Assembly: GCA_026398815.1 (NCBI GenBank)
Contig: JAPLSA010000030.1
Span: 1 to 64,000, forward strand
DNA length: 64,000 nucleotides
Direction: 5' to 3'
DNA from: Gammaproteobacteria bacterium
GTDB lineage: Bacteria > Pseudomonadota > Gammaproteobacteria > Nevskiales > Nevskiaceae
A program made the position numbers and the translations under genes. Under the pieces are notes generated by a model. The model did no database searches and was not told the DNA's origin. It worked only from the letters and a program-made list of their open reading frames with translations. Shown one piece after another: positions 1 through 6,497 of the stretch (position 1 is its first letter; each line of letters opens with the position of its first letter).

Positions 1-331
1 TCGATGAAGGCAAAGACGTCCCCTTTCGAGCGGAAGTGAACGCGATGGCTTTTTTTAGGATGTCGTGCTCGACCTTGAGTTGCTCGAACTGCTTCTTCAC
101 TCGCCGCAGTTCCTTCAACTCCGCGACGATATCCTTCTCTACCTCTACACCCTTGGTCACGATCAGTCCCTCTCTCGCTCGCTTGCGCCACAGCGTAAGC
201 ATATTGGGATGAATGGCAAGAGAGATGGCGACATCGTTGACGAGCACTCCCGGCAGTTGGCTCAGCTTGACTGCTGTCGCTTTGAATTCATCACTGTATC
301 GATACGTGCTTCTGGGACCTGGCTTGGGCAT
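1..331 (-). CDS. IS3-family transposase OrfA (partial)
   Basis: Reading the minus strand from the ATG at 331 gives about 110 residues typical of IS3-family OrfA. An N-terminal helix-turn-helix begins RYSDEFKATAV, followed by a recognition-helix stretch NMLTLWRKR, then a charged leucine-zipper-like coiled coil (EVEKDIVAELKELRRVKKQF) ending in the usual DILKKA. The protein binds IS ends and takes part in the frameshifted OrfAB transposase. The zero frame is still open at base 1. The frame one base back gives SKGDVFAFIE, a normal OrfB beginning, so expression of OrfAB probably needs a -1 shift at the A7 run. No inactivating change is visible in the part present. Confidence 0.8.
   Translation of the reverse strand, partial: MPKPGPRSTYRYSDEFKATAVKLSQLPGVLVNDVAISLAIHPNMLTLWRKRAREGLIVTKGVEVEKDIVAELKELRRVKKQFEQLKVEHDILKKAIAFTSARKGTSLPSS
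50..56 (-). other. A7 slippery run for -1 frameshift in IS3 orfAB
   Basis: The minus strand reads CTAAAAAAAGCC across the codons for LKKA, the usual place and sequence (A-AAA-AAG) for programmed -1 frameshifting in IS3 elements. The downstream stem-loop or pseudoknot lies partly outside the window. Confidence 0.55.
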
Positions 332-366
332 TCGGAACACTCCTGATCGGTTGGATCAGGGTGTCT

Positions 367-412
367 ACTAAACCGGAGGAACCGCCCCGTCGACTGGAAG
401 CGATGGTTGGGC
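367..412 (-). repeat. truncated attC-like site (R'' half) cut by the IS
   Basis: On the minus strand a perfect R''-type box GCCCAAC (412-406; consensus RYYYAAC) is followed by CATCGCTTCCAGTCGACG and a G/C-rich stretch that would begin the variable stem, then stops at the IS terminus near 367-372. The matching R' box GTTRRRY is missing because the IS begins there. The box sits at the 3' end of the 368-805 gene, where an attC belongs. Confidence 0.5.
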
Positions 413-805
413 ATCATTCACGGCTCCAACAACGGCAAAGCCGCCCAGAGCACCCACGCCTTTAACTCTCGGCTGTGAGCCATCCTCGAACTCGACGCCG
501 AGACTGATGTTGCAGTGTGGTGGATTCGACTCGAAGTCGTATGACCCTTGATGCCGAAGTGAGAAGACGACGTACCAACCATTGCATGGATGCTCAGGTT
601 GCTCAACTACTCCAGCTGCACCGATAAGCTCACCTGCAACTTCAATAAACGACAACACCCGGGGGTTGAACTCACTAGGCCCCGACGCTTCTTTATAGGT
701 TAACCGCGGCTCACTACGATTCAACCGACACCACCCGTAACCATAGTGCGGTTTCACGGCCAGTAGCTTGCCTTCAAAATTACGGGAGCCTTCTGAAAGA
801 GCCAC
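368..805 (-). CDS. hypothetical cassette-type protein, 3' end altered by IS
   Basis: A protein of 145 residues that I do not recognise. The GTG at 805 is chosen because it has a good ribosome site (GAGGGGAC, about 5 bases upstream) and lies just after the attC-like R' box at 826-832. The frame stays open further upstream, but only by reading through the attC palindrome. The product is soluble, with no signal peptide; it has a hydrophobic stretch FIEVAGELIGAAGVVEQ and a cysteine-containing WYVVFSLRHQGSYDF region. The last 15 or so residues read through the half attC and into the IS end, so the native C-terminus is probably replaced. Base composition is clearly less GC-rich than the chromosome to the right, fitting a mobile gene cassette. 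Confidence 0.5.
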   Translation of the reverse strand: MALSEGSRNFEGKLLAVKPHYGYGWCRLNRSEPRLTYKEASGPSEFNPRVLSFIEVAGELIGAAGVVEQPEHPCNGWYVVFSLRHQGSYDFESNPPHCNISLGVEFEDGSQPRVKGVGALGGFAVVGAVNDAQPSLPVDGAVPPV

Positions 806-825
806 AGTCCCCTCGCTTTTGTGAT

Positions 826-909
826 GCCCAACACCTGGGTTCAGCCGCGGCCTCGCCGGAGGGCCGAAGGCCCGGAGGCGAGGACGTCGGCTACAACACC
901 TTGCTGGGC
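826..909 (-). repeat. attC-like recombination site
   Basis: The 84-bp minus-strand site runs from GCCCAGC (909-903, R''-like, one mismatch to RYYYAAC) to GTTGGGC (832-826, a perfect R' GTTRRRY box). The two ends pair imperfectly (14 of 22 outer positions), leaving an unpaired middle as in attC sites. The centre is a strong hairpin, CCTCGCC...GGCGAGG, with a GGGCC-TTC-GGCCC tip. It starts 15 bases after the stop of the 925-1368 gene and ends 21 bases before the GTG of the next gene in the same direction, the standard cassette layout. A plain REP palindrome is the alternative. Confidence 0.6.
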
Positions 910-924
910 GGAACTCGCACAGAC

Positions 925-1368
925 TTATCTGACCACCCTGGTAGTGGGCCACTTAGACAGAAGATCATTCGTGAGCGCCTCAAAGTCTGACTTCGCCCGC
1001 ACCGCTCGACCTTGATCCTTGTAGGAAAGCCGGATCAGTGCTTGGTCAGATTGGTCGAGACTGACGCCAACGATGATGTCCTCCTCAAGATCAAAATTCA
1101 TTGAGGTTTCGGTGCCGTTGATTGCATCGTATCCATTCTTCCCCATTCTCTTATATCCAAGTGGAAATAGGACGGCCTCAGCGGCACTAGCAACCTGCCG
1201 CGCCGTAGTTCCCGGGCCCAGCGGAACCTCAAGCGCATAGCTGGGCCAGACTGGACCTTTACACGACGCGACGAAAAGGCATCCGAGACTGAAAAGAACA
1301 ACAGCCCAAATAGTTCTCCTAAACCTCTGTTCGAGATCGATCGTTGCACTCAGATGATCGACGCTCAC
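925..1368 (-). CDS. hypothetical lipoprotein (probable integron cassette gene)
   Basis: A protein of 147 residues with no family I recognise. From the GTG at 1368 it has a short charged N-terminus, a hydrophobic segment WAVVLFSLGCLFVASC and a lipobox VASC with acylation cysteine near residue 36, so it is probably a membrane-anchored lipoprotein. The remainder is a small globular domain with alternating polar and hydrophobic residues (DIIVGVSLDQSDQALIRLSY). The longer open frame starting at 1428 would read through an attC-like R' box and is less likely. An attC-like site follows directly. GC content is lower than in the flanking chromosome. Confidence 0.6.
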   Translation of the reverse strand: MSVDHLSATIDLEQRFRRTIWAVVLFSLGCLFVASCKGPVWPSYALEVPLGPGTTARQVASAAEAVLFPLGYKRMGKNGYDAINGTETSMNFDLEEDIIVGVSLDQSDQALIRLSYKDQGRAVRAKSDFEALTNDLLSKWPTTRVVR

Positions 1369-1404
1369 AAGTGCTCTCGCAGTGAAACCGCCATTCGTGG
1401 TTCC

Positions 1405-1477
1405 GCCCAACGCCAAGTAAGGGACCAATCCCGGATTAGGGTACTGCTCTCCAGGTCCCCTAATCCGACTCTCGGGC
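1405..1477 (-). repeat. possible degenerate attC-like site
   Basis: A perfect R'-type GTTGGGC (minus strand, 1411-1405) lies about 37 bases upstream of the GTG of the lipoprotein gene. The opposite end, GCCCGAG (1477-1471), matches R'' poorly. Between them is an 8-bp inverted repeat, GGATTAGG/CCTAATCC (1433-1440 and 1459-1466). It is in the right place to close the upstream cassette but much weaker than the site at 826-909. Confidence 0.3.
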
Positions 1478-1757
1478 GATGCCGTGTTCGTATCGTCACC
1501 AGGAACCCCTTCATTGATCTTGTGATTTCAGAAATCGATGGTCTTGGCAGCACGGAAAGCGGTACTGCCATGCCGTCCCCTGTCCGCGCTACGCACCTGC
1601 GTCCTGCATGCTGGGATCATGGCATCCGGCCGTCTTGTGACGGTAGTGACCCGGGTGGCGGTCTTGGGACCGGGTTCACGGTGTTGTAGTCGACGAGCCA
1701 CCCGGATCGATCCAGCCGTACTGACGTTTCGGTGACTGGGTCGGCAGCTCAGCAAGC
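1478..1757. other. intergenic, no gene seen
   Basis: About 280 bases with only short open frames lacking ribosome sites and protein-like composition. I see no tRNA, terminator or convincing promoter. It may hold degenerate cassette sequence. Confidence 0.4.
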
Positions 1758-1846
1758 GTAGCCCGGATAGAGCGCAGCGAAATCCGGGAAGCACCATCTC
1801 CGGCGTGAGCGGCGTCCCGGATTTCGCGTTGCTCTATCCGGGCTAC
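1758..1846. repeat. 89-bp palindromic repeat with 31-bp arms
   Basis: Arms 1758-1788 and 1816-1846 are inverted copies (GTAGCCCGGATAGAGC...AAATCCGGG) differing at about three positions, with a 27-base loop. Its sequence style is that of dispersed REP/BIME or MITE-like repeats of GC-rich gammaproteobacteria. It has no coding potential and lies just past the 3' end of the SDR gene, between the accessory edge and the core chromosome. Confidence 0.75.
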
Positions 1847-1864
1847 GTCGACTCGGACGCTCGA

Positions 1865-2623
1865 TCATCCCCTCAGCCGCAACGCTCCATCCACCGGCAG
1901 GATCACGCCATTCAGATAGCCGCTTGAAGGCGACAGAAGGAACGCCACCGCACGGGCGATTTCGTCCGGCTCGCCGAGGCGGGCCATCGGGATGCGGGCG
2001 AGCTCGGCGGCCTGCTGTTCGGCGTTCAGCGCAGTGGATTCGGCCCACAGGATGTGACCCGGGGCGACTCCATTCACGCGGACGCGCGGTGCCAGTTCCA
2101 CGGCCAGCGTTTCGGTCAGTGACCACAGCGCACTCTTGGCGGCGTTGTACGGCGCGAAGCCGGGCCGGGCGTGGCGGGCCAGCGTGTCGAGGATGTTGAC
2201 CACCGCCGCCTGGGCGCCGAACAGCGGCAGGCAGGCCTGGGTCAGCAGCAGCGGCGCCTTGAAGTTGGAGGCGATCAGCGCATCGAACACGGCCGGCGTG
2301 ATCGACCCCATCGGCGTGCGCTGGTAGCCGGAGGCGTTGTTGACCAGCGCGTCGAGCCTACCCCAGCGGGCGTGAGCGGCGACGGCCAGCCGGGCGACGG
2401 CGGCATCGTCGGCCAGATCGGCCTGCAGCACGGCGGCGGAATCGGCGCGCTGCGCGTTCAGGCGGGCGGCCAACACCTCGCCATCGGCAACCGAGCTGCG
2501 GCAGTGGATGGCGACGTTCATGCCGCTGCCGTGCAGGCATTCGACGATGGCCGCGCCGACCCGGCGTGCGCCGCCAGTGACCAATGCCACGCCCGACAGC
2601 CCGTCCTGCGTCTCGTTGCCCAT
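1865..2623 (-). CDS. SDR oxidoreductase, pteridine reductase-like
   Basis: A protein of 252 residues: a classical short-chain dehydrogenase/reductase. It has the nucleotide-binding turn TGGARRVG near residue 17, NNASG (the NNAG equivalent) near 93, and the catalytic Tyr-Lys in YNAAKSAL. The arginine-rich TGGARRVG turn and an Asp instead of Ser in the NILD strand are usual for pteridine reductase/FolM-type enzymes, which reduce dihydrobiopterin or dihydrofolate with NADPH. Substrate cannot be settled from sequence. The ATG at 2623 is preferred over the GTG one codon earlier. It is divergent from uppP, 81 bases away. Confidence 0.8.
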   Translation of the reverse strand: MGNETQDGLSGVALVTGGARRVGAAIVECLHGSGMNVAIHCRSSVADGEVLAARLNAQRADSAAVLQADLADDAAVARLAVAAHARWGRLDALVNNASGYQRTPMGSITPAVFDALIASNFKAPLLLTQACLPLFGAQAAVVNILDTLARHARPGFAPYNAAKSALWSLTETLAVELAPRVRVNGVAPGHILWAESTALNAEQQAAELARIPMARLGEPDEIARAVAFLLSPSSGYLNGVILPVDGALRLRG

Positions 2624-2704
2624 CACCGGTCCTTTATCCTGTTGCCGGCCGCATTATCGGCCATCGCTGTTCCTCCTCCGCCCCGCCACCAGCCCGCGAA
2701 TCCC

Positions 2705-3496
2705 GTGAACGATCTGCTGCACGTCATCCTGCTCGGCATCATCGAGGGCATCACCGAGTTCCTGCCGATTTCCTCGACCGGCCATCTGCTGCTGGCCGAA
2801 CAGTTCGGGCTCGGCCAGCGTTCGGAACTGTTCAACATCGTCATCCAGGCCGGCGCGATCCTGGCGGTCACGGTGATCTACCGCGAACGGCTTTGGCGGC
2901 TCGCCACTGGCCTGGATGATGCCGGCCAGCGGCGCTACATCGCCAAGCTGGCGGTGGCCTTCCTGATCACGGCGTTGCTGGGGCTGATCGTGAAGAAGCT
3001 CGGCTTCGAGCTGCCGGACCAGATCACGCCGATCGCGCTGGCGCTGGTGATCGGCGGCGTCTGGATGCTGGCGGCCGAATGGCTGGCCGGACGGCGGCCG
3101 GCGCATGGCGAGATCCTGTGGACGGTGGCGATCGCCGTCGGCATCGGCCAGGTGGTGGCCGGCGTGTTTCCCGGCACCTCGCGCTCGGCCACCACGATCT
3201 TCGCGGCGATGCTGATCGGCGGCGCCAACCGGGCGGCGGCCACCGAGTTCGCGTTCCTGGTCGGCATCCCGACCATGTACGCCGCCAGCGCCTATTCGCT
3301 GTACGGCGAACTGAAGCACGGCGGCGGCAGCGAAGACTGGGGCCAGCTGGCGGTCGGCTTCACGGTGTCGGCGGTGGTCGCCTTCGTTGCGGTCAAATGG
3401 CTGCTGCGCTACATCCAGACCCACCGCTTCACCGCGTTCGCCTGGTATCGGATCGCGCTCGGCGCCGGCCTGCTCGGCTGGGCGGCGCTCGGCTAG
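2705..3496 (+). CDS. uppP: undecaprenyl-diphosphate phosphatase
   Basis: An integral membrane protein of 263 residues (E. coli UppP has 273) that dephosphorylates undecaprenyl pyrophosphate to recycle the lipid carrier for peptidoglycan and O-antigen and gives bacitracin resistance. The two signature motifs are present: EGITEFLPISSTGH at residues 14-27 and PGTSRSATT from about residue 156. Multiple hydrophobic helices fill the rest. The GTG at 2705 gives the family's usual N-terminus (VNDLLHVILLGIIEG); the open frame upstream runs antisense to the SDR gene and is not coding. No strong ribosome site precedes it. Confidence 0.93.
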   Translation: MNDLLHVILLGIIEGITEFLPISSTGHLLLAEQFGLGQRSELFNIVIQAGAILAVTVIYRERLWRLATGLDDAGQRRYIAKLAVAFLITALLGLIVKKLGFELPDQITPIALALVIGGVWMLAAEWLAGRRPAHGEILWTVAIAVGIGQVVAGVFPGTSRSATTIFAAMLIGGANRAAATEFAFLVGIPTMYAASAYSLYGELKHGGGSEDWGQLAVGFTVSAVVAFVAVKWLLRYIQTHRFTAFAWYRIALGAGLLGWAALG

Positions 3497-3507
3497 ACGC
3501 GCAGCCC

Positions 3508-4425
3508 CTAGGGCGCCAGCGGCACCCGCAGCAGCGGCGCGCCAACGCCTTCGCTGCTGATGAACATCGACTGGCCGTCGGCGGCGACCGCCAGGGCTTC
3601 GGCCTGGCGCAGGAACGGCAGCGGAATCACCTCCGGTGCGGCGGCCAGCGCGGCGATCCACGGCTGGCCGGCGCTGCGCCGCCAGCGCAGCGCGTTCTTG
3701 TAGGTCAGCACCAGCAGGCTGCGACCGTCCGGGCTCAGGTCCATCGCGGTTGGCTGGCCGAAGTAGACGGCCTGCACCGGATTGGAAAGGTGATCGAGCG
3801 CGGTCGGCTGCGGCACGCTGGCGACGTCGCCGAGCCATTCCGCCGTCGCCACGCCAACCGGCGGCCGGTTGCGCGGCAGCGGCAGCCGGTACAACCGCTT
3901 CGGCTGCTCGCGCTTGGTCAGCAGCAACACGCTGTGATCGGCTTCGTCGACCGCCACCGCCTCGCAGTCGCGCGGGCCGCCGTCGTAGCGAAAATCAAGC
4001 TGCCAGAGCAGCGTCGCCTTCTTGCCGCTGCGGCCCGGGTCGCGCACCGCGTACAGCGTGACGCTGGGCCGATCGCCGCGGTTGTCGCCGACGTCGGCGA
4101 TCAGCAGCGCCGGCTGCCCGCGCCAGGTGAAGGCGCTGATGTCTTCCCAGTCGTACGCCCGGGCACCGGCCACGGCGAGCCGGCCGAGGTCTTCGCCAGC
4201 CACGCCGATGCGGAACAGTTCGGCCTTGCCGCCGCTGTCGTTGTGGCCCCAGAGCACGGTGGGATCAGCCCTGGAAACGGCCAGGCCGCTGAGTTCGTCG
4301 AGCCCGGGCGCGGCCAGCCGGGGGGCATCGGGCTGCGACAGCAGCACACAGGAGTTCAGCAGCAGGACAACGCCGAGCAGCAGGCGGCTGAGGGCGCGGC
4401 CGGGGCGAACGTCGGCAGGAATCAT
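3508..4425 (-). CDS. secreted lipoprotein with beta-propeller-like repeats
   Basis: A protein of 305 residues without a family I can name. The N-terminus has a hydrophobic segment LLLGVVLLLNSC with a lipobox-like LNSC (Cys26), predicting a lipoprotein. The rest has repeated blades (SGLAVSRADPTVLWGHNDSGG, AYDWEDISAFTW, RDCEAVAVDEADHSVLLLTKR, TAMDLSPDGRSLLVLTYKNA, QAEALAVAADGQSMFISSE), a propeller pattern common in SdiA-regulated/esterase-like phytase folds. An ATG at 4437 is an equally possible start. It converges on uppP with an 11-base gap. Function unknown; extracytoplasmic binding or hydrolysis is possible. Confidence 0.7.
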   Translation of the reverse strand: MIPADVRPGRALSRLLLGVVLLLNSCVLLSQPDAPRLAAPGLDELSGLAVSRADPTVLWGHNDSGGKAELFRIGVAGEDLGRLAVAGARAYDWEDISAFTWRGQPALLIADVGDNRGDRPSVTLYAVRDPGRSGKKATLLWQLDFRYDGGPRDCEAVAVDEADHSVLLLTKREQPKRLYRLPLPRNRPPVGVATAEWLGDVASVPQPTALDHLSNPVQAVYFGQPTAMDLSPDGRSLLVLTYKNALRWRRSAGQPWIAALAAAPEVIPLPFLRQAEALAVAADGQSMFISSEGVGAPLLRVPLAP

Positions 4426-4476
4426 GGCGGGGATCATAGCGGGGCGGTCAGGCCGTCCGGCCCGGATGACGCCCAC

Positions 4477-4498
4477 AAAAAACCCGGCAGGAGCCGGG
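4477..4498 (-). terminator. rho-independent terminator, minus strand, orphan
   Basis: On the minus strand GCCC-GGC-TCCT-GCCGGG folds into a 6-bp G/C stem and is followed by TTTTTT. It lies between divergent genes, upstream of the lipoprotein start and behind the amidotransferase start, so it does not end any annotated gene. It may terminate a short minus-strand RNA that starts between about 4500 and 4600. Confidence 0.6.
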
Positions 4499-4597
4499 CA
4501 AAGTCGAGAAGAGACGAAGCAGATAAAGCAAGAGCCTTGCCAAGTTTTGTCGAGCGTCGCAATCTGCCGATCGCCGTCCTTGCCGAGCCCCTGAAAG

Positions 4598-5290
4598 ATG
4601 CCCATCCACTGGCTGCAACACGCTGATTTTGAAGATCTTGGCTGCATCGGCCCCTGGCTTGCCGAACGCGGCCACGCAGTGTCCGGCACGCGCCTGTATG
4701 CCGGCGAGGCGCTGCCTGACATTGCGGATTTTGATGCATTGATCGTGATGGGCGGGCCGATGAACATCTACGAATATGCAGCGCACCCGTGGCTGCGCAC
4801 CGAAAAAGCGCTGATCCGCGCCGCCATCGACGCCGGCCGGCGGGTGCTGGGCATCTGCCTCGGCGCCCAGCTGATCGCCGACGTGCTGGGCGGCCCGGTC
4901 CGCCGCAACGGCGAACCGGAAATCGGCTGGTTCCCGGTCGAACTGAACGCCGCCGGCCGAGCCGAGCCGGCGTTCGCCGGCCTGGCGCCGCGCTTCACGG
5001 CCTTCCACTGGCATGGCGACACCTACGCGCTGCCGCCCGGCGCGCGCGGCCTGGCCCACAGCGAAGCCTGCGCCCAGCAGGCCTTCAGCTGGGATGGCGG
5101 CCGGGTGCTCGGCCTGCAGTTCCATCTGGAAGTGACGCGCGACAACGCGGAGGAATGGCTGCGCCACGAAACGCTGCAGCCCTCGCGTCATGTGCAGACG
5201 CCGGCGGCGATCCTGGCCGATACCGACGCCTTCGCCGCCAACAACGCGGCGATGCTGGCGATCCTCGAACGCTTCCTGCCGGCCGGTTGA
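4598..5290 (+). CDS. class I glutamine amidotransferase
   Basis: A protein of 230 residues with one glutaminase domain. The nucleophile elbow GICLGAQ carries Cys87, and the His-x-Glu pair is His176/Glu178 in QFHLEV. MGGPMNIYE and WHGDTY motifs match stand-alone GMP-synthase-like amidotransferases of the YfeJ/GuaA-N group. Such proteins release ammonia from glutamine or hydrolyse gamma-glutamyl compounds; no synthase partner is nearby, so the acceptor is unknown. The ATG at 4598 fits the family N-terminus (HWLQHADFEDLG). It reads away from the lipoprotein gene. Confidence 0.85.
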   Translation: MPIHWLQHADFEDLGCIGPWLAERGHAVSGTRLYAGEALPDIADFDALIVMGGPMNIYEYAAHPWLRTEKALIRAAIDAGRRVLGICLGAQLIADVLGGPVRRNGEPEIGWFPVELNAAGRAEPAFAGLAPRFTAFHWHGDTYALPPGARGLAHSEACAQQAFSWDGGRVLGLQFHLEVTRDNAEEWLRHETLQPSRHVQTPAAILADTDAFAANNAAMLAILERFLPAG

Positions 5291-5308
5291 GGCCGGCGGC
5301 CGCGCGCC

Positions 5309-5752
5309 TCAGCCGGCCGGCTTGGCGCGGTCGGCCGGAATCACTGCAACGGTGAGCCGGGAAATGCAGACCAGGCGATCGTCGGCGTCGGTCAGGCGGA
5401 TTTCCCAGACCTGCGAGGTGCGGCCGACGTGCACCGGCCGCGCGGTGCCGGTGACCAGGCCGCTGCCCAGTGGCCGGATGTGGTTGGCGTTGAGATCGAG
5501 GCCGACCGGCACGCCGATCGCCGGGTCGGTCGCCAGGAAGGCGGCGATGCTGCCGAGTTCCTCGGCCAGCACGCAGGACGCGCCACCGTGCAGGCGGCCG
5601 TAGGGCTGCACGGTGCGCGGATCGACCGGCATGGTGCCGCGCAGGAAATCCGGCCCGACTTCGGTGACCCGGATGTCGAGGTGATGACCCATCGTGTTCG
5701 GCGGGGTCGGCAGACCTTCGCCGATCGTGACGGGGCGCTTCCAGAGGCTCAT
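5309..5752 (-). CDS. hotdog-fold thioesterase (PaaI/YdiI-like)
   Basis: A protein of 147 residues with the single hotdog domain of acyl-CoA thioesterases. GRLHGGASCVLAEELGS is the usual HGG-x(n)-E active-site helix, with the glutamate of AEE as likely catalytic acid. NANHIRPL and a VWEIRLTDADDRLVCISRLT strand pair complete the fold. YdiI/MenI relatives hydrolyse aromatic acyl-CoAs such as 1,4-dihydroxy-2-naphthoyl-CoA, but the substrate here is unknown. The ATG at 5752 gives a family-length protein; the open frame upstream is low-complexity and unsupported. Confidence 0.85.
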   Translation of the reverse strand: MSLWKRPVTIGEGLPTPPNTMGHHLDIRVTEVGPDFLRGTMPVDPRTVQPYGRLHGGASCVLAEELGSIAAFLATDPAIGVPVGLDLNANHIRPLGSGLVTGTARPVHVGRTSQVWEIRLTDADDRLVCISRLTVAVIPADRAKPAG

Positions 5753-5849
5753 GTCGGTGTCGCGTGAAGTGGGAGGGCCGTCACTGTAACGCCTGCCGGC
5801 AGGGGCCTCCGATAGACTCGCCGCTCTCTCACGACCGGCCGGAACCTTC

Positions 5850-6494
5850 ATGCCTCGAACTGCGCTACTCGTCGGAGCCACCGGGCTGGTCGGCGCCGCC
5901 CTGCTCGATCGCCTGCTGGCCGCGCCGGACTACGTGCAGGTCATCGTGCTGGGCCGGCGGGCGCCGTCCCGTGCCCATCCGAAGCTGCGCGCCATGACCT
6001 CGACGCTCGAAGATCTCGATGCGCTGCCCGATCCGCTCGCTGCCGACGATCTGTTCTGCTGCCTCGGCACCACCACCCGCGCCGCCGGCGGCAAGGCCGG
6101 GCTGGAACGGGTCGACTACCACATGGTGCTGGCCGTGGCCCGCGCGGCCCAGGCCGGTGGCGTGACCCGCTTCTTCGGCGTTTCCGCAGCCGGCGCCAGC
6201 GCCACCTCGCCGGCGTTCTATTCGCGGGTCAAGGCCAGGATGGAGCGGGCGGTCGGCGAGGTCGGCTTCGCCGCCGTGCACCTGTTCCGGCCATCGCTGC
6301 TGCTGGGCGCCCGCAGCGAATCGCGACCCGGCGAAGCCCTGGCCCAGAAGCTGGCGCCGCTGCTGGCACCGCTGTGCATCGGGCCGCTGCGCAAGTACCG
6401 GCCGATCACCGCCGCCGAGGTGGCCGACGCGATGCTGCAGGTGGCCCGCCGCGATACCCGCGGCGGCACGGTGATCCACGACCTGCCGCTGTAG
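5850..6494 (+). CDS. NAD(P)-binding protein, TIP30/HTATIP2-like atypical SDR
   Basis: A protein of 214 residues with a Rossmann start LLVGATGLVGAALLDRLL, and the LGTTTRAAGG and YSRVKARMERAV segments that define the HTATIP2/TIP30-like atypical SDR group. YSRVK supplies the Tyr-x3-Lys pair. FRPSLLLGARSESRPGE and the C-terminal RPITAAEVADAM are also usual for the group. It is often called oxidoreductase or nucleoside-diphosphate-sugar epimerase in bacteria, but the substrate is unknown. It converges tail to tail with ppk2, 3 bases apart. Confidence 0.8.
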   Translation: MPRTALLVGATGLVGAALLDRLLAAPDYVQVIVLGRRAPSRAHPKLRAMTSTLEDLDALPDPLAADDLFCCLGTTTRAAGGKAGLERVDYHMVLAVARAAQAGGVTRFFGVSAAGASATSPAFYSRVKARMERAVGEVGFAAVHLFRPSLLLGARSESRPGEALAQKLAPLLAPLCIGPLRKYRPITAAEVADAMLQVARRDTRGGTVIHDLPL

Positions 6495-6497
6495 GCG

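Larger units (their letters stand above)
1..372 (-). mobile_element. IS3-family insertion sequence, one end only
   Basis: The end of an IS3-type element is read leftwards and leaves the window at base 1. It holds orfA, a run of seven A on the minus strand (50-56) of the kind used for -1 frameshifting, and the first codons of the orfB frame, which overlaps orfA one base back. The outer end lies near 367-372, where the minus strand reads TAGTAGACACCCTG, a plausible terminal repeat; the other terminus is outside, so the inverted repeat and target duplication cannot be confirmed. The element abuts a half attC-like site, so it seems to have landed in a cassette boundary. Confidence 0.75.

Noticed and set aside
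806-952. Longer N-terminus for the 368-805 gene starting at 952
   Set aside because: It would read through the attC-like palindrome into a Pro/Arg-rich nonsense stretch; the GTG at 805 has a much better ribosome site.
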